Shown here piece by piece: positions 39,961-48,656 of a stretch of DNA of 64,000 nucleotides (positions are counted from its first letter, which is position 1; every line of letters starts with the position of its first letter). This DNA is from Acinetobacter apis. Its GTDB lineage: Bacteria; Pseudomonadota; Gammaproteobacteria; Pseudomonadales; Moraxellaceae. The position numbers and the translations under genes are program-made. The notes below the pieces were generated by a model that did not search any database, was not told the DNA's origin, and worked only from the letters and a program-made list of their open reading frames with translations. The DNA is taken from the NCBI RefSeq assembly GCF_900197575.1, contig NZ_FZLN01000002.1:186001-250000 (forward strand), in the 5' to 3' direction.

Positions 39961-40173
39961 GTGAAATTATATCGTTACTTAACTGGGGTAGATGATGCTG
40001 CATTTTGTGCACGTGTCACAAAAGCTCTCAATTTAGGATGGGAACTATATGGTTCACCTACTATGTCATTTAATGGCGAGCATATTATTGTTGGACAAGC
40101 CATCACTAAAGAAACTTCTCATGATTATCAAGAAAGTACCGATATTTTGAATGAACTAAAACAAGCCTCATAA
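39961..40173 (+). CDS. DUF1737 domain protein
   Basis: 70 residues, small soluble protein: YRYLTGVDDAAFCARVTKALNLGWELYGSPTMSF, matching DUF1737 (function unknown). GTG start with AGGAG 10-14 bases upstream. Divergent from the aroE-like gene with an 85-base gap. Confidence 0.75.
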   Translation: MKLYRYLTGVDDAAFCARVTKALNLGWELYGSPTMSFNGEHIIVGQAITKETSHDYQESTDILNELKQAS

Positions 40174-40197
40174 AAAAAGGAGCATAAGCTCCTTTTT
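40174..40197. terminator. bidirectional terminator
   Basis: AAAAAGGAGC-ATAA-GCTCCTTTTT between the convergent DUF1737 and pyrE genes. Confidence 0.9.
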
Positions 40198-40198
40198 A

Positions 40199-40858
40199 TT
40201 AGATCGTTTGAATACCGTAGCGATCTCGATATGCTTTCATATTCGCTAGGGCTGTTGTTTCGCCTTTAGCCTCTAAATAATCCATTAAATCATGCATTGT
40301 AATTAACGCATGAACTGGAATTTCAAGCTGTTGCTGTACTTCTTGGATTGCTGACAATTTAGTTTGACCACATTCTTGGCGGTCTAATGCCACCAATACA
40401 CCTGCTATACTTGCCCCCGCTTGACGTAATATCTGTACCACTTCACGAATCGCAGTTCCTGCAGTAATGACATCATCGATAATCCATACTTTTTTGCCGG
40501 ATACAGCAGCACCAACCAATACACCACCTTCGCCATGGTCTTTGGCCTCTTTACGGTTAAAGCCCCATGGTACACTTTTCCCATGGTGCTGAGAGAGTGC
40601 CACTGCTGTTGCTGCTACAAATGGGATGCCTTTATAAGCAGGACCAAAAATCACTTCCACATTTTCACATTGATTCAACTGAGCTGCATAACCTTGTGCT
40701 AATAATGACAACGCATCTCCGTCGTTTAATAAGCCTGCATTAAAAAAATAAGGGCTCACACGACCTGATTTTAAAGTAAACTCACCAAACTTAAGCACAC
40801 CACGTGATAAGGCAAGTTCAATAAAAGCTTGCGAGTTAAATTGAGAAGGCGTTGTCAT
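40199..40858 (-). CDS. pyrE: orotate phosphoribosyltransferase
   Basis: Makes OMP from orotate and PRPP in pyrimidine synthesis. 219 residues. [19 protein letters not shown] near 21-39 and the PRPP loop [16 protein letters not shown] near 123-138 are diagnostic. Divergent from crc with a 45-base gap, an arrangement shared with Pseudomonas. Confidence 0.95.
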   Translation of the reverse strand: MTTPSQFNSQAFIELALSRGVLKFGEFTLKSGRVSPYFFNAGLLNDGDALSLLAQGYAAQLNQCENVEVIFGPAYKGIPFVAATAVALSQHHGKSVPWGFNRKEAKDHGEGGVLVGAAVSGKKVWIIDDVITAGTAIREVVQILRQAGASIAGVLVALDRQECGQTKLSAIQEVQQQLEIPVHALITMHDLMDYLEAKGETTALANMKAYRDRYGIQTI

Positions 40859-40903
40859 GAATGAGGTGCTCCGTTTTTTTCGACATTGAGGTAAAACTAA
40901 GCC

Positions 40904-41722
40904 ATGATACCAAAGGATAGCTATTCGAGTGATGAAAAAATTCTTCGTGTGGTCTCATTAAATGTAAATGGATTACGTGCATCGGTAAAAAAAGGCCTAC
41001 TTGAGTGGTTAGAACAATCCGAAGCCGATGTGGTCTGTATGCAAGAAAGCCGTATTACGCCAATTCAATGGACTGAACAATTTAAACCTGAAGGTTGGTA
41101 TACCCATTTGTTCCCAGCTGAGCGTGCAGGTTATGCAGGCACAGCTATTTATAGTCGTCTGCCTTTTGTGTCTGTGCAAGATGGTCTTGGTTTTGAATTG
41201 GCTGATTCACAAGGTCGATTTATTGCAGCTGAGTTCGATTTAGGCCTAGGTCAAAATGCATTTATTTGTTCGTTGTACTTACCATCGGGTTCATCAGGTG
41301 ATGAAGCACAAGCCCGAAAAGATATTTTCTTAGAAAAGTATCAAGCTATATTAAAGCAATGGCGTGATGAAAAAAAATCGATCATCATCTGCGGTGATTA
41401 CAACATTGTTCATAAACGCATTGATATTAAAAATTGGTCAGGCAATAAAAATTCATCCGGTTGCTTACCACATGAACGTGAATGGCTAGATCATATGTAT
41501 GATGAGCTAGGGTATGTTGATACTTTCCGTACTGTTCGTCCTGAAGCTGAATTATATTCGTGGTGGTCTAATCGTGGTCAAGCACGTGCTAAAAATGTTG
41601 GGTGGCGAATTGACTACCATGCATGCAGCCCTGATTGGAAAGATCGTACAGTCAATGCATGGGTATACCGTGATCAGTGGTTTAGTGATCATGCCCCTGT
41701 CATCATTGACTATAAAATCTAA
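40904..41722 (+). CDS. crc: Crc/exonuclease III-family protein
   Basis: 272 residues of the endonuclease/exonuclease/phosphatase fold. Sequence and the neighbouring pyrE both point to the catabolite repression control protein Crc, which with Hfq blocks translation of catabolic mRNAs in Pseudomonas. Unlike P. aeruginosa Crc, as I recall it, this protein keeps the exonuclease III residues: NVNGLR (about 21), QES (about 47), GDYNIVH (about 165) and FSDHAPV (about 262). WWSNRG and the VGWRIDY segment are also Crc-like. It could be a nuclease, a Crc, or both. Confidence 0.82.
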   Translation: MIPKDSYSSDEKILRVVSLNVNGLRASVKKGLLEWLEQSEADVVCMQESRITPIQWTEQFKPEGWYTHLFPAERAGYAGTAIYSRLPFVSVQDGLGFELADSQGRFIAAEFDLGLGQNAFICSLYLPSGSSGDEAQARKDIFLEKYQAILKQWRDEKKSIIICGDYNIVHKRIDIKNWSGNKNSSGCLPHEREWLDHMYDELGYVDTFRTVRPEAELYSWWSNRGQARAKNVGWRIDYHACSPDWKDRTVNAWVYRDQWFSDHAPVIIDYKI

Positions 41723-42020
41723 TCATAAGCGACAAAAAAACATGATAAGATTTGACCTATTGGTCATTTTTTGTCATGTTTGTTGTTCCTATGTCATCAA
41801 ATCATCATGATAAGCAACTAATCTGTAATAGAAGTTCAAAAAATATATAAAAAAATTAAAATAATTGAATAAAAATTACCTACCCCTAATATCCTTTATC
41901 ACTATTTATCAAAAGCTTATTTCAAATGTGAACATATGTTCTCTTGGGCATGGTAAAAGGCTTACATTCTTTGTCGTCCAAGATGATATTTATCTCACTA
42001 AAATAAGCGCATTATTCCTG
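41723..42020. other. upstream region of the small RNA
   Basis: About 300 bases after crc without a credible gene. The first 60 bases hold a loose inverted repeat (AAACATGA and TCATGTTT) that may end crc transcription. CTTACA at 41961-41966 matches one half of a GacA-type box and lies about 60 bases before the predicted small-RNA start; the other half is not conserved. CATTAT at 42010-42015 may be the -10 box. Confidence 0.35.
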
Positions 42021-42180
42021 TACGGCAAAGGGACATGTCAGGATGACAGAAAAGGATTGGACGCCGTAGGATGAAAAAGAAAGTCGGTAAATTTATTTAC
42101 AGGTTTTCTCAAGGATGTGACATTGGACGTTGAAACTCGAGACCCGCATAATCAGGATGATTTAATGCGGGTTTTCTTGT
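42021..42180 (+). ncRNA. candidate CsrA/RsmA-sequestering small RNA (RsmX/Y/Z type)
   Basis: About 160 bases with no ORF and eight GGA motifs (42031, 42041, 42054, 42059, 42069, 42113, 42125, 42155). Two sit exactly in hairpin loops: TGTCA-GGA-TGACA (42036-42048), and AATCA-GGA-TGATT at the tip of the terminal stem. An outer helix ACGGC/GCCGT (42022-42026 and 42062-42066) encloses the first hairpin. The 3' end is a strong terminator: ACCCGCAT/ATGCGGGT followed by TTTCTTGTTTT. GGA in apical loops and free single strands is the binding mode of CsrA/RsmA decoys. Both ends are inferred; I have not matched it to any named RNA. Confidence 0.65.
42142..42180 (+). terminator. terminator of the candidate small RNA
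   Basis: ACCCGCAT/ATGCGGGT stem, extended inward by AATCA/TGATT around a GGA loop, then a T-rich tail. Confidence 0.85.
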
Positions 42181-42273
42181 TTTAAAATACTGAAAACAAA
42201 ATTTAATATAGCGAGTTATTTTATTTTACGCTAGGCTTATTTATCAATTCCTTCAATTAAAACGTATCATAAT

Positions 42274-42636
42274 ATGTTAAAAATTTACGGCATTAAAAAT
42301 TGCTCAAGCATGAAAAAAGCATTCGATTTACTCAATGAATTGGGTTTAAGTTATGAGTTTCATGACTACAAAAAACAAAGCATTGACGAAGACACGCTAC
42401 ATACATGGTTAAATGAAGCAGGCGCTGCGCTTATTTTAAATAAAAAAGGCACTACATGGCGCAAACTCAGTGAAGAAGAACAAGAGCATGCGCTTGTCGG
42501 TCAGGCAGAATTAATTGAAACTTTAAAAGCACATACCAGCTTAATTAAACGCCCTGTGCTTGAAACTGCACATGGGCTCATTATTGGTTTTGATGAGGCA
42601 CAATACCGAGCGCTTCATCAAAATATATCTAAATAA
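42274..42636 (+). CDS. ArsC/Spx-family reductase-like protein (YffB type)
   Basis: 120 residues, thioredoxin-like. YGIKNCSSMKKAFDLL holds the single N-terminal Cys (Cys10) in the CxxM form. LINKRG-type segment LILNKKGTTWRKL near 57-69 and IKRPVLE near 89 are characteristic of YffB/YfgD-like ArsC relatives. No second CxxC Cys, so thioltransfer would use glutathione. The gene ends exactly where the convergent DUF2147 gene ends. Confidence 0.82.
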   Translation: MLKIYGIKNCSSMKKAFDLLNELGLSYEFHDYKKQSIDEDTLHTWLNEAGAALILNKKGTTWRKLSEEEQEHALVGQAELIETLKAHTSLIKRPVLETAHGLIIGFDEAQYRALHQNISK

Positions 42637-43074
42637 TTATTGAATACGTTGCCATACTTGGTCACGACCCAATAATGCGACACCCAAATACCCTCTTAAT
42701 TTCAGTACTTTATTTTGCTGTGTAAGTTCACCTTTTAAACGGTAAGTTTTACCGTTTTTAGGGTCTAAAATCTCTCCACCTTCATATTGATTATTTCCAA
42801 TCGGCTTTAGCCCTGAAACAATCGTCACGCCTTGCAATGATTTATTGTGGTATTTGCCTTCACATGATGAACAAATCCCCCCTGCATCACCACCAAATAT
42901 GCGTTGAATATTCGCAGATAATGTACCATCAGCTTGTTGATTAAATACAACTTGTGCTTTGGCTTGTTTGGTACTGTCGTCAATGGTTTTCCACACAGTA
43001 CCATGTAGTGGGTCTGCGGCAGATGCTGCAGTAGCTAAACCGAGCATAGTAAATGCAAGCAATAATTTTTTCAT
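42637..43074 (-). CDS. DUF2147 family exported protein
   Basis: 145 residues with signal peptide (1-19, ASA-AD). The mature part is the lipocalin-like DUF2147 fold: GTVWKTIDDSTKQAKAQVVFNQ, two Cys pairs in GGICSSCEGKYHNKSLQG, GGEILDPKNGKTYRLKGEL, and the end KLRGYLGVALLGRDQVWQR. Periplasmic; function not known. No obvious operon partner. Confidence 0.85.
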   Translation of the reverse strand: MKKLLLAFTMLGLATAASAADPLHGTVWKTIDDSTKQAKAQVVFNQQADGTLSANIQRIFGGDAGGICSSCEGKYHNKSLQGVTIVSGLKPIGNNQYEGGEILDPKNGKTYRLKGELTQQNKVLKLRGYLGVALLGRDQVWQRIQ

Positions 43075-43219
43075 TGTTCCCTCGACACATCAATCATTTG
43101 ATTGAATTTTGATCTAAATACGTTTTTACCAATCCAATCAGATTGGTGTAAACTGACTGATTGACTGAAGAATACAAATAATACTTCATCTATTTTATGA
43201 CAATAATAGGATAATTACG

Positions 43220-44140
43220 ATGCATGAGATGTGGAAACAATATTTTGTTGAAGGGTTACTCAAAGGCACGGTTCGCTATCCAAGCACACGTCGTTTATCG
43301 CCTAAAATCATGCGTATTTTTACTGAGCAAGTCAGCCAAATCTTTCCTTTAAATAAAGAACAAATTCATATTGCTGACTATGCATTGGGGTCTATGACAG
43401 CTGAAAAAATATCCCCACTTGCAATCACAAGCCCTAAAGTCATTTTATACTTTCATGGTGGCGGTTTTTGCTTGGGTTCGCTCAAATCACATCGTGCTTG
43501 GATTTGTGACTTAGTCCGTGCCAGTAAAATTCCAGCTATTCATTTAGATTATCCTTTGGCGCCTGAAACTACGTTTCCTGAATCTGCAGAAGCCATTTAC
43601 CATGCGTATATAACATTGGTTGAATCAGGTATTGAGCCTAAAAATATTATTTTGGCAGGTGATGATAGCGGTGCCAATATTGCATTAAGTTTAGCGCTGC
43701 GCTTAGTACGTCAAAAAACCACAGCTTTGCCTTGTGCTTTAATTTTATTATCACCATTTTTAGACTTAACATTAACCAGCGGATCGGTGCGTTATAACCA
43801 AAAACATGATGCAGTAATGTCACCTAAATTTTTACAGCAAGCGATTCACTACTACCTTGACCACACAAATTATGAAGTAGACAACCCAAGGGTTTCTCCA
43901 TTATTTGATGATTTAAGAGGGCTACCGCCACTGTTTATTCAAGTCGGCAGTAAATCATTACTGATGGATGATGCTAAACGGCTCAAGGAAATGGCAGATA
44001 CTGCAGAAGTTGAAGCCACATATAAACTTTATACGGGCATGTGGCATAATTTCTTTATGTTTAATGCATGGTTTGAGGAAGGACAAACTGCATTACACGA
44101 CATTGCACACTTTGTTGAACAACTCAAAGAAGATGCATGA
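43220..44140 (+). CDS. alpha/beta hydrolase, hormone-sensitive-lipase type
   Basis: 306 residues. HGGGFCLGS near 76 is the oxyanion-hole motif and LAGDDSGANIAL near 146-157 contains the nucleophile Ser in GDDSG (the family usually has GDSAG). The catalytic Asp is probably in FIQVGSKSLLMDDA near 245 and the His in MWHNFFMF near 276. A cytoplasmic carboxylesterase is the likely activity. AGGA precedes the ATG by about 9 bases. Confidence 0.85.
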   Translation: MHEMWKQYFVEGLLKGTVRYPSTRRLSPKIMRIFTEQVSQIFPLNKEQIHIADYALGSMTAEKISPLAITSPKVILYFHGGGFCLGSLKSHRAWICDLVRASKIPAIHLDYPLAPETTFPESAEAIYHAYITLVESGIEPKNIILAGDDSGANIALSLALRLVRQKTTALPCALILLSPFLDLTLTSGSVRYNQKHDAVMSPKFLQQAIHYYLDHTNYEVDNPRVSPLFDDLRGLPPLFIQVGSKSLLMDDAKRLKEMADTAEVEATYKLYTGMWHNFFMFNAWFEEGQTALHDIAHFVEQLKEDA

Positions 44141-44160
44141 GCTCACCCCATGCATCTTCT
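44129..44160. terminator. probable bidirectional terminator overlapping a stop codon
   Basis: GAAGATGCAT and its complement around a 11-base loop. The left arm includes the last codons of the esterase. Convergent dsbD ends just beyond. Confidence 0.6.
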
Positions 44161-44165
44161 TTAAT

Positions 44166-45953
44166 TTAGGGTTTTAATGCAGCCAACTGTGTTAATAAGG
44201 TGTCTGCATGAAACTCACCCGTAAGCCTTAATTCACGCTGTTCTTGGTGTGCTGTATTTAAAAATAAATATGTTGGTGGACCAAGTAAATCCCAAGTCGA
44301 TAAAATTGTCTGCTGTGATGGGTCATATTGGCTTAAATCAAATTTAATTAAATAATATGGCTGTAATGCCTGTTGAACGTCAGTCTGTTTAAGAATTTTA
44401 TGTTCAATAGGCTGACACGCTACACACCAATCTGCATAAACATCAATCACAACTGCCTGATTGGCAGGTGCTTGACTTAATAGCTGCTGAAATTCATTGG
44501 CATTTTTAGCCACATGCCATGTTAGTACATCGTGTTGTGACTGCGCATTTTGGTATTCATGTTGTGTGTAGACAGCAGCACTCACAGTTCCGATCGCCAA
44601 CACCAAATACAATGCTTTTAAGCCTACTGATTGCTTATAAATGGCATAAAGCGCATATGCTGTTGCACTGATGAACAGCGCTTGACTACAGAGCAACATG
44701 GTCAAAGGTGAAAGTAGCGGTCGTACAAAATACAATGCCAAGCCAAGCATAATAAAGGCAAAGATGATTTTAATTTGATTCATCCATTCGCCCGCTTTAG
44801 GCAAAACTTTGGTGCCGACTAAACTCACAAGCAGCAAAGGGATGCCCATACCAAAGCCCAAAGCAAATAAAAGCGTTGCACCATGCCATTGATTTTGTGT
44901 CTGTGAAATAAACAACAAAGCCCCAGCAAGCGGTGCAGTCATACATGGGCCAACCAATAGTGCAGATACTGCACCCATGACGGCAGTACCCATTAATGAG
45001 CCACCTTTTTGTGTAGACTGTACACGGTCTAGGCGATTGGTTAGGGCGGATGGCAATCGAATTTCAAATAAACCAAATAAGTTCAACGCAAATAAAATAA
45101 ATAATCCACTAAATGCAATTAACGTACTCGGTTGTTGTAACCAGCGCTGAAAACCAAGTCCTGCATAGGAGGCAACTATTCCTAAAAGAGCATAGACCGA
45201 TGCCATACTGACCACAAAAGTAAGTGCTGTCAGCCATGCTTTTGTGCCTTTTTGATCACGTAAAATTAAAGAGCTGACAATCGGCAGCATTGGCAAAGAA
45301 CAGGGTGTAAATGCCAATAAAAAACCAAGCCCTAAAAATAGCCCTAAACCATAAATGAATGAATGGTCTTGTAATTGATCTGACCAACGTTGGTCTTCTG
45401 CAACAGATTTTACATTTTGACTTGGTATTGCTGCTGCCGCAGGTTGTAGCGTATTTGATGACTGTGCAGCAAGATCAGATAAACGCAATGCATTATGTGT
45501 TTGCGCTTGGTCTTGGCTGATTAGCCCATTTAAATCGGTCGTCACTTCAGTATGCTGCGGTGGATAGCACAAACGATCTTTAGCACAACCTTGCCAAGTT
45601 ATCGAATACGTGGTGTTTGGTTGAACTTGGATTTTAAATGCCAAATTGTGGTAATACACCAAACTTTGTCCAAAGTTTTCATCATGCTGAGCAATGGCCT
45701 TTGGGAAAGCAATTGCTACGTTTTGCTTCTGCGCTGTAACTGCAATTTTTTGTTGGTATAAATAGTAATCAGGTGCAATCTGCCAACGAAGAGTTGCTGT
45801 TTGAGATGAATCTGACTCTGCTGAAAAAGCAAATGCTTGTGCAGCAGGCAACAATGGGGCATCGTTGGCATAAATGCTACTTGATACCAGCAAACATAAA
45901 ATACATTGTATCCCCAAACGCAATGTTGCTTTTATATTTACCAATTGATTCAC
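44166..45953 (-). CDS. dsbD: thiol:disulfide interchange protein DsbD
   Basis: Carries electrons from cytoplasmic thioredoxin to periplasmic DsbC, DsbE and others. 595 residues: signal peptide, N-terminal DsbD-alpha immunoglobulin-like domain (about 35-160, CAKDRLCYPPQ with its Cys pair), a membrane domain of eight helices (about 200-450; the Cys residues are in AFTPCSLPM and VGPCMTAPLAG) and a C-terminal thioredoxin fold with YADWCVACQPIE (about 510-520). All six redox Cys positions are present. Confidence 0.93.
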   Translation of the reverse strand: MNQLVNIKATLRLGIQCILCLLVSSSIYANDAPLLPAAQAFAFSAESDSSQTATLRWQIAPDYYLYQQKIAVTAQKQNVAIAFPKAIAQHDENFGQSLVYYHNLAFKIQVQPNTTYSITWQGCAKDRLCYPPQHTEVTTDLNGLISQDQAQTHNALRLSDLAAQSSNTLQPAAAAIPSQNVKSVAEDQRWSDQLQDHSFIYGLGLFLGLGFLLAFTPCSLPMLPIVSSLILRDQKGTKAWLTALTFVVSMASVYALLGIVASYAGLGFQRWLQQPSTLIAFSGLFILFALNLFGLFEIRLPSALTNRLDRVQSTQKGGSLMGTAVMGAVSALLVGPCMTAPLAGALLFISQTQNQWHGATLLFALGFGMGIPLLLVSLVGTKVLPKAGEWMNQIKIIFAFIMLGLALYFVRPLLSPLTMLLCSQALFISATAYALYAIYKQSVGLKALYLVLAIGTVSAAVYTQHEYQNAQSQHDVLTWHVAKNANEFQQLLSQAPANQAVVIDVYADWCVACQPIEHKILKQTDVQQALQPYYLIKFDLSQYDPSQQTILSTWDLLGPPTYLFLNTAHQEQRELRLTGEFHADTLLTQLAALKP

Positions 45954-45981
45954 CCCATCACGCTATCAACTATTGTGTTGA

Positions 45982-46752
45982 TTAAAATAAGAAAGATACG
46001 CCAAAACCGCCTTTATAATCAGGAATATCGCCACTTAGACTTGCACCAATGTTTGCATCAAGTTGCATACGCTGATTGACACTATACATTACACCTATTG
46101 CCAAAGTGCTTTGAATATTTTCGCTTTCTTGTTTACGGTAAACGAATTCAGAATAACCTGACCATTTCTTAGAAAACTTATAGTTTAATGTTGGAATGGC
46201 TGTCACAGCCCATGTGCTATTTTGAATTTCATAACGCATGGTAATGCCTGTGGTTAAAAACTCATTTTGAATATAGTTCACGGTAGATGCCACAGTATAA
46301 ATATCATCGTGTGCTGTAAAGCCATCATTGCCTGTCGCGATTTGTGCTTGAGCAAGTAATGCCATACTCATACGGTCATCATTTAAATCAATGGCCTTTT
46401 TCAAACCAATACTGACATCACCTAAACCTTCATCTGTAATTTTTTTACCCGCTTGGTTGGTTCTGATCCAACCCGGACCGCCAAAGCCTACACGTAATTC
46501 AAGGTCTTTTGTTAAACCTGTACGCAATAACATGTCACCTTGGATCGCAATGGTCTTTTGCTGATCATTTTGACGATCTGCTTCAGTATATTGAACTGTT
46601 GGTAAGCTTTGCTCCCAAGCTAAGTTCCCAACGGGTGTAATACTTGTGGTAAATCCAGTACGTGGACGATCAAAAGAAAAATCTTCTGCAAAAACTTGCG
46701 TTGTGACCAATGTTGCCAATACAAGTGTTGTCATTCTTAACTTGTTATTCAT
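45982..46752 (-). CDS. outer-membrane protein, phenol-degradation MetA-type family
   Basis: 256 residues. The signal peptide ends at VFA (about 22), and a 12-strand-like barrel pattern follows to a terminal Phe (GVSFLF). FDRPRTGFTTSITPVGNLAWEQSLPT at the mature start and DLELRVGFGGPGWIR are typical of the MetA-pathway-of-phenol-degradation/transporter family, which is of unknown substrate. An in-frame ATG at 46767 would put an Asp into the signal peptide, so I favour 46752; neither has a strong ribosome site. It is 15-16 bases from the ankyrin gene stop and probably co-transcribed. Confidence 0.7.
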   Translation of the reverse strand: MNNKLRMTTLVLATLVTTQVFAEDFSFDRPRTGFTTSITPVGNLAWEQSLPTVQYTEADRQNDQQKTIAIQGDMLLRTGLTKDLELRVGFGGPGWIRTNQAGKKITDEGLGDVSIGLKKAIDLNDDRMSMALLAQAQIATGNDGFTAHDDIYTVASTVNYIQNEFLTTGITMRYEIQNSTWAVTAIPTLNYKFSKKWSGYSEFVYRKQESENIQSTLAIGVMYSVNQRMQLDANIGASLSGDIPDYKGGFGVSFLF

Positions 46753-46767
46753 ATCAATACCAAACAT

Positions 46768-47313
46768 TTATGTATTCAACTCTTTAGACATCTTTGCACC
46801 ATGCTCTCGGAGTGTTTGCAAAGTCTTTTTTTCTTCAGGTAAGGCTTGTGACCAATCGATTTCATCATAGTCGCATTCAAAGAATAACTGACTAATAGAC
46901 GACAATATAGTTAAATTTTCATCATCTCGTGTATTTGGGTCGACGGATTCAGCCAATAAGCGCTCTACAGCAGGTACACATGCTGCACTTGCAGCATCCC
47001 AAAGTGGACCATAAAACTCTTCACTGTCCCACAAATGCACATTGGCTTGAGCGGCAATTAAAGCATCCAATAATTGTAAATGAATGCTTAAGCGATCTGT
47101 TTTTTCTTGTTCTGATAAAGGTTGCCCAGACTCATATGCCTCAGCGACCCCTTCCCACCACTGAAATAATCCATCACAAACAATAGAAATTGGAAATCCT
47201 TGATCAGGATCAATGAAATTCACATCTAAGCCTGTACTTAATAATGTTTGAACTGTCGTCAAATCTAATTCTTCAAGTGCTTTAACTAGCGCTTGTTGTT
47301 CTGTTGTCAGCAT
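46768..47313 (-). CDS. ankyrin-repeat-like protein
   Basis: 181 residues, cytoplasmic, acidic. Ankyrin-like units are visible: ALEELDLTTVQTLLSTGLDVNFIDPDQGFP (about 11-40), LLDALIAAQANVHLWDSEEFYGPLWDAA (about 81-108) and AVERLLAESVDPNTRDDENLTIL (about 114-136). Such proteins bind partners; none is suggested here. ATG 47313 with GAGA upstream is preferred over 47346. Confidence 0.7.
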   Translation of the reverse strand: MLTTEQQALVKALEELDLTTVQTLLSTGLDVNFIDPDQGFPISIVCDGLFQWWEGVAEAYESGQPLSEQEKTDRLSIHLQLLDALIAAQANVHLWDSEEFYGPLWDAASAACVPAVERLLAESVDPNTRDDENLTILSSISQLFFECDYDEIDWSQALPEEKKTLQTLREHGAKMSKELNT

Positions 47314-47390
47314 AGCGATCTCGTTTAATGTGTGCTTGAACTGCACGTAAATTGGCTAGAAGTGGTTGAATCATGCCATTATAAACGATA

Positions 47391-47417
47391 AAAAAAGCGC
47401 CAACAGGCGCTTTTTTA
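47391..47417 (-). terminator. hpf terminator
   Basis: AAAAAAGCGCC-AACA-GGCGCTTTTTT; a perfect stem right after the HPF-like gene on the minus strand. Confidence 0.9.
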
Positions 47418-47428
47418 AATAATCCACT

Positions 47429-47785
47429 TTAAATGCTGCTTTCAACTGCTTCTAATAGAGGTTTAGGCACACGCGGATTTTTCTTTTTCTCAAAAATATG
47501 GTCTAGGCTATGCTTTAGTCGTACCACAGCACCATGAATTGCTGCATCAATATTGGTTGCTTTATGAGACACTGCCACAGGTTTAATGCCTGCCGGACGT
47601 GCTTCAATCATACAACGCAAATCTTCTTCTCCCCCTTTTGCGGCATTTTCATCGCTGATATGGACTGAAAAATGGGTGATTTTCTCACCATGTCGTTGGA
47701 ACTTTTCATTTAAAGATGTACGGATGTAACTGATTAAACGTTCACTATTTTTGATGTTCTTGTCGGTGCGAATTTCAATATTCAT
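47429..47785 (-). CDS. HPF/RaiA-family ribosome-associated protein
   Basis: 118 residues. Matches the short ribosome-hibernation/sigma-54-modulation fold: NIEIRTDKNIKNSERL at the start, THFSVHISDENAAKGGEEDLRCMIEARPAG near 37-66 and ATNIDAAIHGAVVRLKHSLD near 75-95. Likely binds the small subunit in slow growth. GAGGAC ribosome site upstream. It is not next to rpoN, where hpf often lies. Confidence 0.8.
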   Translation of the reverse strand: MNIEIRTDKNIKNSERLISYIRTSLNEKFQRHGEKITHFSVHISDENAAKGGEEDLRCMIEARPAGIKPVAVSHKATNIDAAIHGAVVRLKHSLDHIFEKKKNPRVPKPLLEAVESSI

Positions 47786-48656
47786 AAATCGTCCTCACTT
47801 TTGACTTTACGGTACAAAAATCTTAAACACAAATGTACCTTACGACTATATAGCATTATTTTTCATAGATATAAATTTAACATATAATTTAATTTTTTCT
47901 AAAAACCTCACCATTAATTGTTTCCATACTTTTAATATGCGCTTAATTTAAAAAGATGCAAGTGGTATTTATTAAAAATTTGCAAAACAAAAACAATTCA
48001 TTTCGTTGTGCAACATGCCCTGAAAATTAATGCAAATTATTATGCAAACAAATTCAATCATTAAATGATTTAAGTGAATTATTACACTTTTTATTTGCTA
48101 TTTTTATTGATACAAAGACATGAATTGTTACTAATTGAGCAGATTAAAGAAATTAATTTATTTCTGATAAGTATTTTTATTCTATTCATTTGCAGCTTTT
48201 ATGCGAAGAAATGCAAAATAATGCATATACTTTATTTTGCACTTTAAATGCACTATTTCTGCGCTCGCAGCCGCAAATTTTAAACATTCAATGACTCAAA
48301 CCGTGCACTGTTATTATCAAGCACCAAATAAGTGCATCAATAATGATCATGACATTTTAGATAACCCAAAACACCTAATGAAATGCTCAATCTAGATATT
48401 TCAAGCTGTTTAAAATGAACCATCCATTATTTTTCTCGGATTTAACATATTTATATTTAAGTTAAATGAATGAATTCATGTGTAAATTTCAAAAAAACAT
48501 ATTTTTTGTTTATTTTTTGATACAAATTGACTACAGTATGGTTCATTTTTTGCTAGATACGCCAACACATGGCTGATTTCAACACATCAGTCTAGCAAAC
48601 TAAGGTCAGATACTCGTTTATCTTGGTCGTGCGGTAAGACCACTGGGGCATTTATT
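47786..48656. other. 870-base gene-free region with clustered TGCA motifs
   Basis: No ORF, tRNA or hairpin of note. TGCA occurs 12 times between 47957 and 48336, mostly as ATGCAAA/TTTGCA/AATGCA variants (positions 47957, 47981, 48009, 48031, 48043, 48191, 48212, 48222, 48238, 48249, 48304, 48333). TTGACT at 48527-48532 may be the -35 box of the Tsx-like gene. It is probably an extended regulatory region for that gene or for hpf. Confidence 0.55.

Noticed and set aside
41865..42074. 69-codon ORF overlapping the small-RNA region
   Set aside because: No ribosome site, no recognisable composition, and it runs through a structured RNA with a terminator.
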